DNA of 64,000 nucleotides from an uncultured Rhizobiaceae group bacterium. Lineage in GTDB: Bacteria; Pseudomonadota; Alphaproteobacteria; Rhizobiales; Rhizobiaceae. Location: the NCBI GenBank assembly GCA_947501445.1, contig CANMVS010000004.1, positions 1 through 64,000 on the forward strand, read 5' to 3'. Position 1 is the first letter of the stretch; the number at the start of each line of letters is the position of its first letter. Positions 26,825 through 35,618 of the stretch are shown piece by piece. The position numbers and the translations under genes are program-made. The notes below the pieces were generated by a model. It worked only from the letters and a program-made list of their open reading frames with translations. It searched no databases and had not been told where the DNA came from.

Positions 26825-27567
26825 GCAGGTTCAAGGGTCAAAACGCTATCGTGACCGGAGCAGGCTCGGGCATTGGGCGGGCCATTGCCAACCGTCTTGC
26901 AGTTGAAGGCGCAAAAGTTGTCATCAATGACATCAATCTGCAGCGTGCCCAACAAACCGTCTCATCGATTGCAGACCTTGGATATGTGGCTATTGCCTGT
27001 GCTGGTGACATCAGCAATGAGCAGGATATCAATGCGACTTTTGATCTTTGTGAACAGGCCTTCGGACCTTGCGACATTCTGGTCAATAATGCCGGAATCG
27101 TTCAACAAAAACCCTTCGTCGACCTGAGCGTCGAGGACTGGGATCGAATGGTTGCGGTCCATCTGCGCGGCTGTTTTCTGGGCTGCAAACGGGCCGTTCC
27201 GAGCATGTTGGCACGCAAGTCCGGCTCGATCATCAACATTGCTTCCCAATTGGGACAAATAGGCGGCGTTGAGCTTTGCCATTACTCGTCAGCCAAGGCC
27301 GGGATCATTGGTCTCACCAAGGCCCTGGCGCGTGAACTGAGCAAACAGGGCATTCGGGTCAACGCCGTGGCACCCGGTCCCATCAACACAGAACTGGTGA
27401 TGGACCTTTCGCAGGAATGGCGAACCGCCAAAGCCGCCACGTTGCCGCAGGGCAAATTTGGATCACCCGAAGATGTGGCTGGCACGGTGGCCTTCCTCGC
27501 TTCAAGCGATGCCCGGATCTATGTGGGCCAAACGTTGGGGCCCAATTCCGGCGATGTGATGTTGTGA
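26821..27567 (+). CDS. SDR-family NAD(P)-dependent dehydrogenase (first of two)
   Basis: A 248-residue short-chain dehydrogenase with Thr-Gly-x3-Gly-x-Gly nucleotide motif (about 12-19), Asn-Asn-Ala-Gly (about 89-92), catalytic Ser in Ile-Ala-Ser-Gln near 142 and Tyr-Ser-Ser-Ala-Lys (about 156-160). The catalytic triad is intact. It would oxidise or reduce an alcohol/ketone of the imported substrate. Ten bp separate it from the second SDR, which shares only family-level similarity. Confidence 0.88.
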   Translation: MSRFKGQNAIVTGAGSGIGRAIANRLAVEGAKVVINDINLQRAQQTVSSIADLGYVAIACAGDISNEQDINATFDLCEQAFGPCDILVNNAGIVQQKPFVDLSVEDWDRMVAVHLRGCFLGCKRAVPSMLARKSGSIINIASQLGQIGGVELCHYSSAKAGIIGLTKALARELSKQGIRVNAVAPGPINTELVMDLSQEWRTAKAATLPQGKFGSPEDVAGTVAFLASSDARIYVGQTLGPNSGDVML

Positions 27568-27577
27568 GGAAAGATCC

Positions 27578-28330
27578 ATGAAAACCGTTTTAATTACAGG
27601 CGCCGCAATTGGCATTGGCAGGGCAACTGCACATGCATTCTCAAAGGCAGGCTATCGCGTGATCGTGACAGATGTATTGGAGCATGAGGGCCAGGAGGTT
27701 GCCAATGCAATTCAGGCATCAGGTGGCAAGGCCGAGTTCTATCCATTGGACGTTACATCAACACAGGCCACCAACGCGCTTGTAGAAAAAATCGAGGCGT
27801 CCCACGGCGCGATTGACTGCCTGGTGCCCAATGCCGGTATTGCCCATAAAATTCCTCTTGATGAGCTGACCGATGAAAAATGGGATCACACATTTGATAT
27901 TGATCTGAAGGGAATGATGCGGCTGGTGCGCGCTGCATCTGCCAAAATGAAACAGGCGGGTCGCGGCAGCGTCGTCTGTCTGTCTTCGATTATGGGCGTT
28001 GCCTATGGGTGGGACGAGCATGTTCATTATTCTGCGGCAAAATCCGGTGTCGTGGGTCTGGTCCGTGGTCTGGCGGTTGAGCTGGCCCGACACGGCATTC
28101 GGGTCAATGGTATCGCGCCCGGCTACATTCGCACCGCACAGGCACTTTCCGAAAAACATTCACTGGGCCCTGAGCGCCTGGAACAAGCTGCGTCTTTTAT
28201 CCCCATCGGCCGCGTAGGCGAGCCGGAGGATATTGCAGACGTCATCGTATTTCTCGCGTCGGATTCTGCCCGGTATCTCACCGGACAAGTTGTGACCGTC
28301 GATGGGGGATTGCTGGTTGGCCGTTACTGA
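27578..28330 (+). CDS. SDR-family NAD(P)-dependent dehydrogenase (second of two)
   Basis: A 250-residue short-chain dehydrogenase: Thr-Gly-Ala-Ala-Ile-Gly-Ile-Gly nucleotide motif near the N-terminus, Pro-Asn-Ala-Gly in place of Asn-Asn-Ala-Gly, catalytic Ser in Leu-Ser-Ser-Ile near 140, and Tyr-Ser-Ala-Ala-Lys near 154. Ribosome-binding site GAGGAAAG. Two adjacent SDRs suggest a two-step oxidation or opposite stereochemistry on one substrate. Confidence 0.88.
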   Translation: MKTVLITGAAIGIGRATAHAFSKAGYRVIVTDVLEHEGQEVANAIQASGGKAEFYPLDVTSTQATNALVEKIEASHGAIDCLVPNAGIAHKIPLDELTDEKWDHTFDIDLKGMMRLVRAASAKMKQAGRGSVVCLSSIMGVAYGWDEHVHYSAAKSGVVGLVRGLAVELARHGIRVNGIAPGYIRTAQALSEKHSLGPERLEQAASFIPIGRVGEPEDIADVIVFLASDSARYLTGQVVTVDGGLLVGRY

Positions 28331-28377
28331 CCAACCAGTTTGCCAAAACAAGCACGAACAATTCAATGGAGGAACGA

Positions 28378-29601
28378 ATGAACAACTTTATAATGAACCG
28401 GAGGCGCTTCCTTGCCAATTCCGGAACAGCAGCAGCCGTTGCAGCCGCATCGCCCCTGCTGATGAATTCGCAGATGGCCTGGGCAGCTGGTATTGCAGAT
28501 CAGGAGCTGCGCACCGTCGGCCTTTCGGTCACCGTTCAGGAACGCATTCTCAACGACTTCAAAAACAAGTCTGGTGTTGGTTCAGTCAATGGCAAGGCCG
28601 CTATCTTCCCTGATACGCAAACAGAACTTTTATCCGGTTCGAAATCGTATGACAGCTGGGAAATAATTGGCGAACGTTTGCCGGCGATGACCCAGACAAA
28701 CACGATCGCCGCGATCGATACCAAGAACCTGTCCAACTGGGCCAATATTCGCTCAATCTTTGTTGACACAGATCCACGCATGGAACCGCGCGCGCAGATA
28801 TCCGGTCAGATCTGGGCCGATGCAGCCAAAACCGAATTGTGGATGGTGCCGTCTGTCTTCAACTTCGATTCCATTGGATACCGCCCCGACCTGGTCAGTG
28901 CCGAAGAGGCCAATACATGGACAGCTCTGTTTGATCCAAAGTTCAGAGGAAAAACCGGTTTGAACGTTGATCCGCTTATTGCGATCGGACAGGCCATTCT
29001 CGCCATGAACTCACTGGGCCTGCTCAATGTTGCCAACCCGGGCAACCCGAACAGGCAAGAGATTGATGAAGCCGCGAAGTTCCTGATTTCCAAGAAGAAG
29101 GAAGGTCAGTTCCGCGCATTGTGGGGTGACTTCGGGGAGTTGGTCAATCTGCTGGCCTCTGGGGAAATGATCCTTGCAGATGCCTGGCAGCCAGCCGTCA
29201 TGGCCGTCAAGGCACAGGGTATTCCCTGTTCATATGCGGTGCCAAAAGAAGGCTATCGCGGATGGTCAATTGGCGTGTCGCAGGTGGCAGGCACACCCAA
29301 TGCGCAGGCCGTTGAAGCCTATGCCGATTACTGGCTGTCCGGACCTCCCGGCGTTCTTGTTTCCGAGCAGGGTTACTACTCACCGACAACGAACATCAAG
29401 GATGTCATGCAGAAAGACAAATACGACTTCTGGTATGAGGGCAAACCCTGGGTCGGTGCTGAGGAACGCGGCATCAAGGAGGGCGACCTTCGCGATGGTG
29501 GTTCATTGCAGGAGCGCGCAAGCAAGGTCTCCTACTGGCACCAGTGGCCTGATGAATACGATCACCTCATTCAACGTTGGGATGAATTCCTGAGCGCATA
29601 A
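28378..29601 (+). CDS. Tat-exported PotD-like substrate-binding protein
   Basis: A 407-residue solute-binding protein with a twin-arginine signal (Met-Asn-Arg-Arg-Arg-Phe-Leu, then an Ala-rich stretch ending Ala-Trp-Ala near residue 37), so it is exported folded. The ATG at 28378 is chosen because the in-frame ATG at 28366 is part of the GGAGGAACGA ribosome-binding site. It is the periplasmic receptor for the PotABC-like importer upstream and a paralogue of the signal-less protein at 21528. A stable hairpin follows the stop. Confidence 0.88.
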   Translation: MNNFIMNRRRFLANSGTAAAVAAASPLLMNSQMAWAAGIADQELRTVGLSVTVQERILNDFKNKSGVGSVNGKAAIFPDTQTELLSGSKSYDSWEIIGERLPAMTQTNTIAAIDTKNLSNWANIRSIFVDTDPRMEPRAQISGQIWADAAKTELWMVPSVFNFDSIGYRPDLVSAEEANTWTALFDPKFRGKTGLNVDPLIAIGQAILAMNSLGLLNVANPGNPNRQEIDEAAKFLISKKKEGQFRALWGDFGELVNLLASGEMILADAWQPAVMAVKAQGIPCSYAVPKEGYRGWSIGVSQVAGTPNAQAVEAYADYWLSGPPGVLVSEQGYYSPTTNIKDVMQKDKYDFWYEGKPWVGAEERGIKEGDLRDGGSLQERASKVSYWHQWPDEYDHLIQRWDEFLSA

Positions 29602-29612
29602 CGGACCAACCG

Positions 29613-29641
29613 GGCTGTGGGCATATGCAGTGCCCACAGCC
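29613..29641 (+). promoter_or_regulatory. Intercistronic hairpin after the binding-protein gene
   Basis: A perfect 11-bp stem (GGCTGTGGGCA / TGCCCACAGCC, 7-nt loop) begins 12 bp after the stop of the binding-protein gene, with no T-run and the same operon continuing. Such hairpins often protect the upstream message, so more binding protein is made than ATPase. A similar hairpin follows the TctC gene at 54919. Confidence 0.65.
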
Positions 29642-29675
29642 ATTGAATGAAGCAATTCACAGGCATCACACAGCA

Positions 29676-30791
29676 ATGAAAACATTCGATCTTGAACTCA
29701 AAAAACTGCGTAAAGTCTATCCGGGCGACACGCTTGCCGTGGAAGCATTTGACCTGCAGGTCGAACGCGGTGAATTCATTTCGTTTGTTGGGCCATCAGG
29801 CTGCGGCAAGACAACGACGTTGCGCATGATTGCGGGGCTGGAAAGCATTACATCCGGCGATCTGATCATCCGCGGCAAGAATTTCACCAATGTTGCGACC
29901 GAGCAACGTCCGACCGCAACGATATTTCAAAATTACGCGATTTTTCCGCATATGACCGTACGAGAGAACATCGAATTTGGTCTTCATGTTCGAAAGGTAG
30001 CCAGCAATGAACTGACCAAAAGGGTCGATTCAATCATTGAAAAACTGGAGCTTGGCGACATCCAGCACGCCCGGGAAAACGCATTGTCCGGCGGTCAGAA
30101 ACAGCGCCTTGCTCTGGCAAGGGGATTGGTCACCGAACCCGATATACTGCTGCTTGATGAGCCATTGGGAGCATTGGATGCCAATCTGCGCAAATCCATT
30201 CAGGAAGAACTCAAACTGCTTCAGCGCTCACTGAATATTACCTTTGTGTTCGTGACCCACGCACAGTCCGAGGCGCTTTCCATGGGCGACAGGGTCGTCG
30301 TTATGAACGCTGGCAGGGTCGAGCAGATTTCAGCTCCCTACGAATTGTATACCCGGCCAAAATCTTCGTTCGTGGCCAATTTTATCGGTAGAAATATCCT
30401 GATTGAAGGCAAACTTGCCGGCTCTGACGGCAAATTGGCCACCGCGGGCACGGCTTTTGGAACGCTGTCCGGCATTCCAAGTTTTGATCGCAGTGCCGCC
30501 CGGACCGGAAGCGACGTTCAGGTCGTCGTGCCCTCTGAACTGGTCAGCGTCAACAAACCGGGTTCCGAACCAGATCCCGGCGAGCATGGCATATCGGGAA
30601 CCGTCAAAGGCCTGAACCGGGTCGGGCGCGTCATCCATACAATTCTTGAACTGTCCGATGGCAACGACCTTCAGATCGAAACCTATGCTGAAAATATTGC
30701 CGCCCTCGACCTGACCCCGGGCTCTTCTGTCGATCTTCGATGGGCCTGTGAAATGGCGACGGTTGTCTGGGATGCGCAGACCACCAATTAG
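29676..30791 (+). CDS. PotA-like ABC ATPase, canonical
   Basis: A 371-residue ATPase with TOBE C-terminus. Walker A Gly-Pro-Ser-Gly-Cys-Gly-Lys-Thr, Q-loop Phe-Gln-Asn-Tyr-Ala-Ile-Phe-Pro-His, signature Leu-Ser-Gly-Gly-Gln, Walker B Leu-Leu-Leu-Asp-Glu-Pro and the switch His195 (Val-Thr-His-Ala-Gln) are all intact, in contrast to the ATPase at 23963. ATG 29676 gives the normal N-terminus. There are no extra permeases beside it, so it probably joins the permeases at 25066-26824, perhaps as a heterodimer with the degenerate ATPase. Confidence 0.88.
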   Translation: MKTFDLELKKLRKVYPGDTLAVEAFDLQVERGEFISFVGPSGCGKTTTLRMIAGLESITSGDLIIRGKNFTNVATEQRPTATIFQNYAIFPHMTVRENIEFGLHVRKVASNELTKRVDSIIEKLELGDIQHARENALSGGQKQRLALARGLVTEPDILLLDEPLGALDANLRKSIQEELKLLQRSLNITFVFVTHAQSEALSMGDRVVVMNAGRVEQISAPYELYTRPKSSFVANFIGRNILIEGKLAGSDGKLATAGTAFGTLSGIPSFDRSAARTGSDVQVVVPSELVSVNKPGSEPDPGEHGISGTVKGLNRVGRVIHTILELSDGNDLQIETYAENIAALDLTPGSSVDLRWACEMATVVWDAQTTN

Positions 30792-30834
30792 CCGAACCTC
30801 TTAATGTCGAACAACCAAACAGGAAGATTTTTAA

Positions 30835-31716
30835 ATGGCAAAAGATATCAAATGTGCATTCGGTGTTGATGTGGACGCCGTCGGTGGCTGGCTTGGATCA
30901 TATGGCGGCGAAGACAGCCCCTGTGATATTTCACGCGGGCTCTTTTCGGGTGAAGTTGGTTCTGTACGACTGTTGAAGATGTTTGAACGTTTTGGCATCA
31001 AAACAACCTGGTTCATTCCCGGTCATTCCATCGAAACATTTCCTGAACAGATGCAGGCCGTTGCCGACGCTGGCCATGAAATCGGCATGCACGGCTATAG
31101 TCACGAAAACCCGATTGCCATGACACCGCAGCAGGAAGAAGCCGTGATGGACAAGTCCATCACGCTGATTGAAAACCTGTGCGGTCGCAGACCAACCGGC
31201 TATGTGGCGCCGTGGTGGGAGTTTTCTCCCGTTTCCAATGAACTGCTGTTGAAAAAAGGCATCAAATACGACCACTCGCTGATGCACAATGATTTTGAAC
31301 CCTATTATGTGCGTGTTGGTGATCGCTGGACCAAGATTGATTATACCAAGAAAGCAGAAGAGTGGATGAAGCCACTGGTTCGGGGCCAGGAAAGCGAGCT
31401 TGTCGAAATTCCCGCCTCCTGGACGCTCGACGATCTTCCGCCGATGATGTTCATGAAGGCTGCTCCGAACAGTCATGGATTTGTCGATCCACACGTCGTT
31501 GAGCGCATGTGGCGTGATCAGTTTGACTGGGTCTACCGTGAGATGGATTACGGTGTTGTGACATTTACAATTCACCCGGATGTATCTGGCAAGCCGCATG
31601 TTCTGATGATGCTGGAACGCCTTTACAACCATATCATCCGTCATCCCGGTGTGTCTTTTGTGACTTTTGATGAAATCGCCAATGACTTCAAGAAACGCAA
31701 TCCTCCCAAGGCCTGA
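30835..31716 (+). CDS. Polysaccharide-deacetylase-family (NodB fold) hydrolase
   Basis: A 293-residue cytoplasmic-looking (no signal) member of the carbohydrate esterase 4 fold, nearest by eye to the Helicobacter HP0310/PgdA and PuuE allantoinase-like branch. Metal ligands are likely Asp12/Asp14 (Gly-Val-Asp-Val-Asp) and His86 and His90 (Met-His86-Gly-Tyr-Ser-His90-Glu). A Tyr-Val-Ala-Pro-Trp-Trp-Glu block and a late Thr-Ile-His-Pro-Asp complete the site. These enzymes cleave C-N bonds of amides or N-acetyl groups with one divalent metal. Given the operon (amidase, CobW metallochaperone, ABC importer) a small amide or ureide substrate fits better than a polymer. Confidence 0.8.
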   Translation: MAKDIKCAFGVDVDAVGGWLGSYGGEDSPCDISRGLFSGEVGSVRLLKMFERFGIKTTWFIPGHSIETFPEQMQAVADAGHEIGMHGYSHENPIAMTPQQEEAVMDKSITLIENLCGRRPTGYVAPWWEFSPVSNELLLKKGIKYDHSLMHNDFEPYYVRVGDRWTKIDYTKKAEEWMKPLVRGQESELVEIPASWTLDDLPPMMFMKAAPNSHGFVDPHVVERMWRDQFDWVYREMDYGVVTFTIHPDVSGKPHVLMMLERLYNHIIRHPGVSFVTFDEIANDFKKRNPPKA

Positions 31717-31728
31717 CCTGAAGTCAAA

Positions 31729-31756
31729 GGGGTGGAGCAGACCCTTGCTTCACCCC
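31729..31756 (+). terminator. Hairpin after the deacetylase gene
   Basis: An 11-bp stem (GGGGTGGAGCA / TGCTTCACCCC, one G-T pair, 6-nt loop) starts 12 bp after the stop of the deacetylase-family gene. The following ATTTCGATT is only weakly T-rich, so it may be a partial terminator or an RNA-stability hairpin; the genes downstream continue on the same strand. Confidence 0.5.
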
Positions 31757-31777
31757 ATTTCGATTGGATGATTATAC

Positions 31778-32101
31778 ATGTGCGGACTATGCGGCCTTTT
31801 GGGCATTACACATTGGACAGAGACGTCGGCTCACACGGATGCTTTTACCGGTAACACGCGTAACACCCTTCGGGCCGAGCGCCTCCATCGCACCAGGATC
31901 GTCAATGCTGCGCTTTGCCCGAAACGGGTTCGTATTTCCGACTTTCAGGCAACCAGCTATCTCCTGTCATCCCCCACAGGCAAGAGCGTTATTGTTGATG
32001 ACATTCAGGCCGTTTGGGGCGCATTCGAGACGCTGACAGGCAGTATTCTGGATCCTCTTGATGCCAATTATCTGGAAACATTGAAACAGGTATCGCAATG
32101 A
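31778..32101 (+). CDS. Small MCGLCG-start protein, upstream partner of CobW
   Basis: A 107-residue protein starting Met-Cys-Gly-Leu-Cys-Gly-Leu-Leu-Gly. The N-terminus recalls class II glutamine amidotransferases, but it is far too short and has no other sign of that fold. Two Cys near the start and Cys46 could bind metal or a cofactor. It overlaps the CobW gene by 4 bp (ATGA), and I recall similar small proteins beside CobW GTPases in other alphaproteobacteria. Function unknown; a partner or metal-related role is an inference from position. Confidence 0.65.
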   Translation: MCGLCGLLGITHWTETSAHTDAFTGNTRNTLRAERLHRTRIVNAALCPKRVRISDFQATSYLLSSPTGKSVIVDDIQAVWGAFETLTGSILDPLDANYLETLKQVSQ

Positions 32102-33162
32102 TACCTGTCAATGTTGTCACCGGTTTTCTCGGATCAGGAAAGACCACACTGCTTAAGGAAATTCTGCAAAAACCAGAGTTCAATGACACCGCTGTCATCG
32201 TCAACGAGTTTGGTGAAGTGGGCCTGGATCATATCCTGCTGGAGGAAGTTGAAGAGGGCATTCTGTTGCTTGAAAGCGGATGCATTTGCTGCACCATCCG
32301 ATCTGACCTTCAAGAGACAATCAGATCCCTGCAGGCGAAAGCCGCAGCAAGCGAAATACCCGCCTTCAGCCGCCTTGTAATCGAGACAACCGGGCTGGCT
32401 GACCCGGCACCTATTGTATCCACGATTGCCGCCGAGCCTATCATTCGCAATCATTTTCGTATCGGCAATATAATATGCACGCTGGATGGCATTGCCGGAA
32501 TGCGCACCTTGAGAAATCATGAAGAGGGCATAAAGCAAATAGCCGTTGCCGATCGCATTCTCATCACCAAAACAGATATGGCTGAACCGGCGCTGGTATC
32601 ACAACTCGAATTGGAAGCGCATGGCGTAAATCCGCTTGCCCTGATCGGTCATTCAACCGGGTCCGGATTTGATGCATCACTGCTCATTGATGAGGACATC
32701 AATGATCCCGCAATGCGGGCCGCGGAGATTGGGCGTTGGTTTGACGCGAACCAGCTAGCGCAGATGAAAAATCACAAACATGCGCATGGGCACAGTCATC
32801 ACAGCCACGAGAACACAGCTGGTCTGAATTCATTCGTTGTCGAATATGAAAACCCGATAGACTGGACTGCATTTGGAATATGGCTGACGTCTTTGCTTCA
32901 TGCCCACGGCGAGCGCATCTTGCGGGTCAAAGGTCTTTTGAACGTTGCAGAAAGCACAACGCCGGTCATTCTGCATGGTGTGCAGCATGTGGTTCATGCG
33001 CCCATGCACCTTGAAAAATGGCCCGGTGATGATCGTAATTCCCGTATAATTTTCATAACCAAAGGTATTTCTGAAGCGGCAATCAAGACATCATTGACAG
33101 GTTTTTTGAGCCTGGCCGGGCGCGTATCTTCATTTTCTGATGAGGCTGTCGGCGTTGATTGA
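32098..33162 (+). CDS. CobW/COG0523-family GTPase (metallochaperone)
   Basis: A 354-residue P-loop GTPase: Walker A Gly-Phe-Leu-Gly-Ser-Gly-Lys-Thr-Thr (9-17), the family metal motif Cys62-Ile-Cys64-Cys65, and a His-rich stretch (about 226-239) before the CobW C-terminal domain (about 240-345). COG0523 proteins insert or allocate metals such as Zn, Co or Fe, including P47K activators of nitrile hydratases. It overlaps the MCGLCG gene by 4 bp and the transporter by 23 bp. The neighbour deacetylase-fold enzyme is the obvious possible metal client. Confidence 0.88.
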   Translation: MIPVNVVTGFLGSGKTTLLKEILQKPEFNDTAVIVNEFGEVGLDHILLEEVEEGILLLESGCICCTIRSDLQETIRSLQAKAAASEIPAFSRLVIETTGLADPAPIVSTIAAEPIIRNHFRIGNIICTLDGIAGMRTLRNHEEGIKQIAVADRILITKTDMAEPALVSQLELEAHGVNPLALIGHSTGSGFDASLLIDEDINDPAMRAAEIGRWFDANQLAQMKNHKHAHGHSHHSHENTAGLNSFVVEYENPIDWTAFGIWLTSLLHAHGERILRVKGLLNVAESTTPVILHGVQHVVHAPMHLEKWPGDDRNSRIIFITKGISEAAIKTSLTGFLSLAGRVSSFSDEAVGVD

Positions 33163-34063
33163 CAATTTCGTCAACACGATTGCTCCCTTTGCTGCCATAG
33201 GCTTTATCGGATGGGGATTTGCCAGATTTGAGGTATTTTCCCGCCAGGATGCCCAGTCGATAAATCGCTTTGTTTTTTACATCGCCTTGCCGGCTTTGAT
33301 GTTCCAGCTCATCGCCCTGGCGCCACGGGACGCATTCAATCTGACATTGGCAGGTGGTTATCTGCTGAGCGAATTGGTGATCTATTTCACCGGGTTTGCA
33401 ATTGCCTATTTTGGGTTCAGGCGCGACCGGCTGGAAGCAATTCTGATTGGCATGGTGTCAGCCTTTGTCAATCACGTGTTCTTTGTATTGCCCGTCGCTA
33501 TCGCTGCCCATGGCAGTTCGGCAATTGCGCCGGTCATGTCCATTGTCGTGATTGATTCCATTTTTTTATATGCAGGCACCATTCTGGTTCTCGATATTCT
33601 GACAACAAAGAGGCTCTCGCCGTTTCAGGTACTGCGCCAAACGTTTCGAAATCCTCACATCGTCGGCATTGTCGCCGGGCTCGTGTTCAATGTCAGTGAT
33701 CTGGCAATGCCAATTGGCGTTGCCAATTTCACTGCATTTGTGAGCGCAGCCGCCTCACCGGCAGCCATTTTCACTCTGGGTCTGATATTGGGTCTTCGCA
33801 ATGATCACGGCGACTGGCCATTGCCAATCTCGATCGCGCTTTTAAAGAGCGCTGTTCATCCGGTTTTGTTGCTGCTCATTTTCGTGGCTGGGATGGTACC
33901 GGGACCAAAAGCGCTCAACATGGCGATACTGGTGGCCGCCGGCCCCTGTGGTGCTCTTCCATTTGTATTGGCGCTTCACTACAAAATTAATGAGCGGGCC
34001 ATCGCCCAGACCATACTCGTTTCTTCAATCATCTCGCTGGCCGGTTTGAGTATTCTGATCTGA
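33140..34063 (+). CDS. AEC (auxin efflux carrier) family transporter
   Basis: A 307-residue membrane protein with about ten helices and an Ala-Leu-Pro-Ala-Leu-Met-Phe motif near residue 50, like malonate/auxin-efflux-type carriers. It overlaps the CobW gene by 23 bp. The ATG at 33140 is the listed start; TTG 33155, with a GAGG site about 9 nt upstream, is a credible alternative. It probably moves an organic acid released or used by the operon. Confidence 0.82.
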   Translation: MRLSALIDNFVNTIAPFAAIGFIGWGFARFEVFSRQDAQSINRFVFYIALPALMFQLIALAPRDAFNLTLAGGYLLSELVIYFTGFAIAYFGFRRDRLEAILIGMVSAFVNHVFFVLPVAIAAHGSSAIAPVMSIVVIDSIFLYAGTILVLDILTTKRLSPFQVLRQTFRNPHIVGIVAGLVFNVSDLAMPIGVANFTAFVSAAASPAAIFTLGLILGLRNDHGDWPLPISIALLKSAVHPVLLLLIFVAGMVPGPKALNMAILVAAGPCGALPFVLALHYKINERAIAQTILVSSIISLAGLSILI

Positions 34064-34087
34064 CTTTTGACATATGGAGACCACCAC

Positions 34088-35455
34088 ATGGATTATGGCA
34101 AGGCCCTGGACACACTGACAGCATCGCAAATCGGACGTGCTTTGGTCGATGGTACGTTACATGCTGTTGGCCTGACGCAAGTGGCATTGGAACGCGCTGA
34201 GAAAAGCACTCAGGCAAATATATTCATCAGCATTTCGCGCGAACGGGCTTTGAATGAGGCATCTGAAAGTTCGAAGAGGCACGCACGCGGCCAACCATTG
34301 TCAGCTTTGGATGGTGTGCCAATTGCGCTCAAGGACCTGATCGACAGAAAGGGTGAAATTACCACAGCGGGCTCGCAAATCTACCGCAACGCGCCTGCTG
34401 CATCTTCGGACTGCCCTGTCGCGTGCAACCTTTCTGCAGCCGGCATCATTTCAATTGGCAAAGTCAACCTCACCGAATTCGCTTATTCCGGCCTGGGTCT
34501 GAACCCCCACTTTGGAACACCTCACAATCCATTCAGTCCCGACGTTCCCAAAGTACCTGGCGGTTCTTCCTCAGGCACAGCCGTGGCAATTTCGGCCAAT
34601 ATTGTGCCCTGTGGCATTGGCACTGACACCGGCGGTTCCGTTCGCATACCATCTTCCTTTAATGGTCTGGTGGGTTACAAAAGCAGTTCCGGTCGAATTG
34701 ACACGACGGGTGTGTTTCCGCTTTCGCGTATTATGGACACGGTCGGACCTCTTGGCCGATCAGTAGAGGATTGCATCCACCTTGATCGTGCCCTTCGCGG
34801 ATTGAAATCCAAAACCATTGCCGCACGCGCCATAACAGGGCTTTTGATCCATGTTCCACAATCTGTTGTCATGAAGGATATTGAACCGGCCGTTGCACGA
34901 AATTTTCAATCCAGCCTGCGCTCACTGGAGGCGGCGGGCGCTATCATCAGGGAAGTGCCTTGTGTTGAATTCGAAGAGGTTATCAGACTTGGCAAAACAT
35001 ACGGTTCATTGACTGCTGCCGATGCCTATGTCGAACATCTGAACTTGTTTGAAAACTCAAAGATCAACCAGGTTGACCAGCGGGTCGTCGATCGCATTCT
35101 GGGCGGAAAATCCATGACCGCAGCCGATGTCATCTGCCTGCAAAGAGCCCGTGCTGACCTTATCGCCCGGATGAAGGCGAATTATTCTGATGGGCTGATC
35201 GCAATGCCCACAACCGCTATCACCGCGCCTGAGATTGACAGGCTTGAGCGCGACAAGGCCTATTTTCATCAAATCAACACGCTGGTTCTGCGCAATACAT
35301 CGCTGGGTAATTTTCTGGATTTGCCAGGTCTTGCCCTGCCCAATGGTGTGAATGAACAGGGAATGCCTACAAGCCTGTTGTTGAGTTCAGTCAGTGGAAC
35401 TGATGATGATCTTCAGGGCTATGGATTGGAGATCGAGCGTGTGATCTGCAAATAG
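34088..35455 (+). CDS. Amidase-signature family hydrolase
   Basis: A 455-residue amidase-signature enzyme. The Ser-cisSer-Lys triad is visible as Lys82 (Ile-Ala-Leu-Lys-Asp), Ser160 (Pro-Gly-Gly-Ser-Ser-Ser) and the nucleophile Ser184 (Gly-Thr-Asp-Thr-Gly-Gly-Ser-Val-Arg). It hydrolyses an amide to acid and ammonia. ATG 34088 has a GGAG site about 9 nt upstream; a TTG at 34067 would add a short polar tail. Last gene of the run; repeat copy A starts at its stop codon. Confidence 0.88.
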   Translation: MDYGKALDTLTASQIGRALVDGTLHAVGLTQVALERAEKSTQANIFISISRERALNEASESSKRHARGQPLSALDGVPIALKDLIDRKGEITTAGSQIYRNAPAASSDCPVACNLSAAGIISIGKVNLTEFAYSGLGLNPHFGTPHNPFSPDVPKVPGGSSSGTAVAISANIVPCGIGTDTGGSVRIPSSFNGLVGYKSSSGRIDTTGVFPLSRIMDTVGPLGRSVEDCIHLDRALRGLKSKTIAARAITGLLIHVPQSVVMKDIEPAVARNFQSSLRSLEAAGAIIREVPCVEFEEVIRLGKTYGSLTAADAYVEHLNLFENSKINQVDQRVVDRILGGKSMTAADVICLQRARADLIARMKANYSDGLIAMPTTAITAPEIDRLERDKAYFHQINTLVLRNTSLGNFLDLPGLALPNGVNEQGMPTSLLLSSVSGTDDDLQGYGLEIERVICK

Positions 35456-35557
35456 AGCAATTCAGGTTTTGACGGAATCGACAAAACCTGAACGCATCAA
35501 CAAAATCAAAGGCCGACAGCGTTGTCCCGTTTCTGACAAAACGTGAAACGGTCTAGA
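35453..35557 (+). repeat. Dispersed two-hairpin repeat, copy A
   Basis: The best-preserved of four copies. It begins at the amidase stop codon (TAG-AGCAATTC) and ends GGTCTAGA. Hairpin 1 is perfect: TTCAGGTTTTG (35461-35471) / CAAAACCTGAA (35482-35492). Hairpin 2 is CCGTTTC (35527-35533) / GAAACGG (35545-35551). The linker reads cGCATCAACAAAATC, shared by all copies apart from one or two bases. It supplies the stop codon of the amidase and may act as a terminator. Confidence 0.8.
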
Positions 35558-35618
35558 ACACCCAGCCACCTACGGCATAAACCTGGCGATCTGGCCATTT
35601 GCAGGACCGGTGTGTCAT

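Noticed and set aside
30931-31644. 237-codon minus-strand frame
   Set aside because: Antisense to the deacetylase-family gene, which has all conserved residues.
31778-32101. MCGLCG protein as a glutamine amidotransferase
   Set aside because: Only the first residues resemble that family; 107 residues is too short for an Ntn fold with its other motifs.
32098-33162. CobW protein as nitrile-hydratase activator
   Set aside because: No nitrile hydratase subunits are in the window; only a general metal role is supported.
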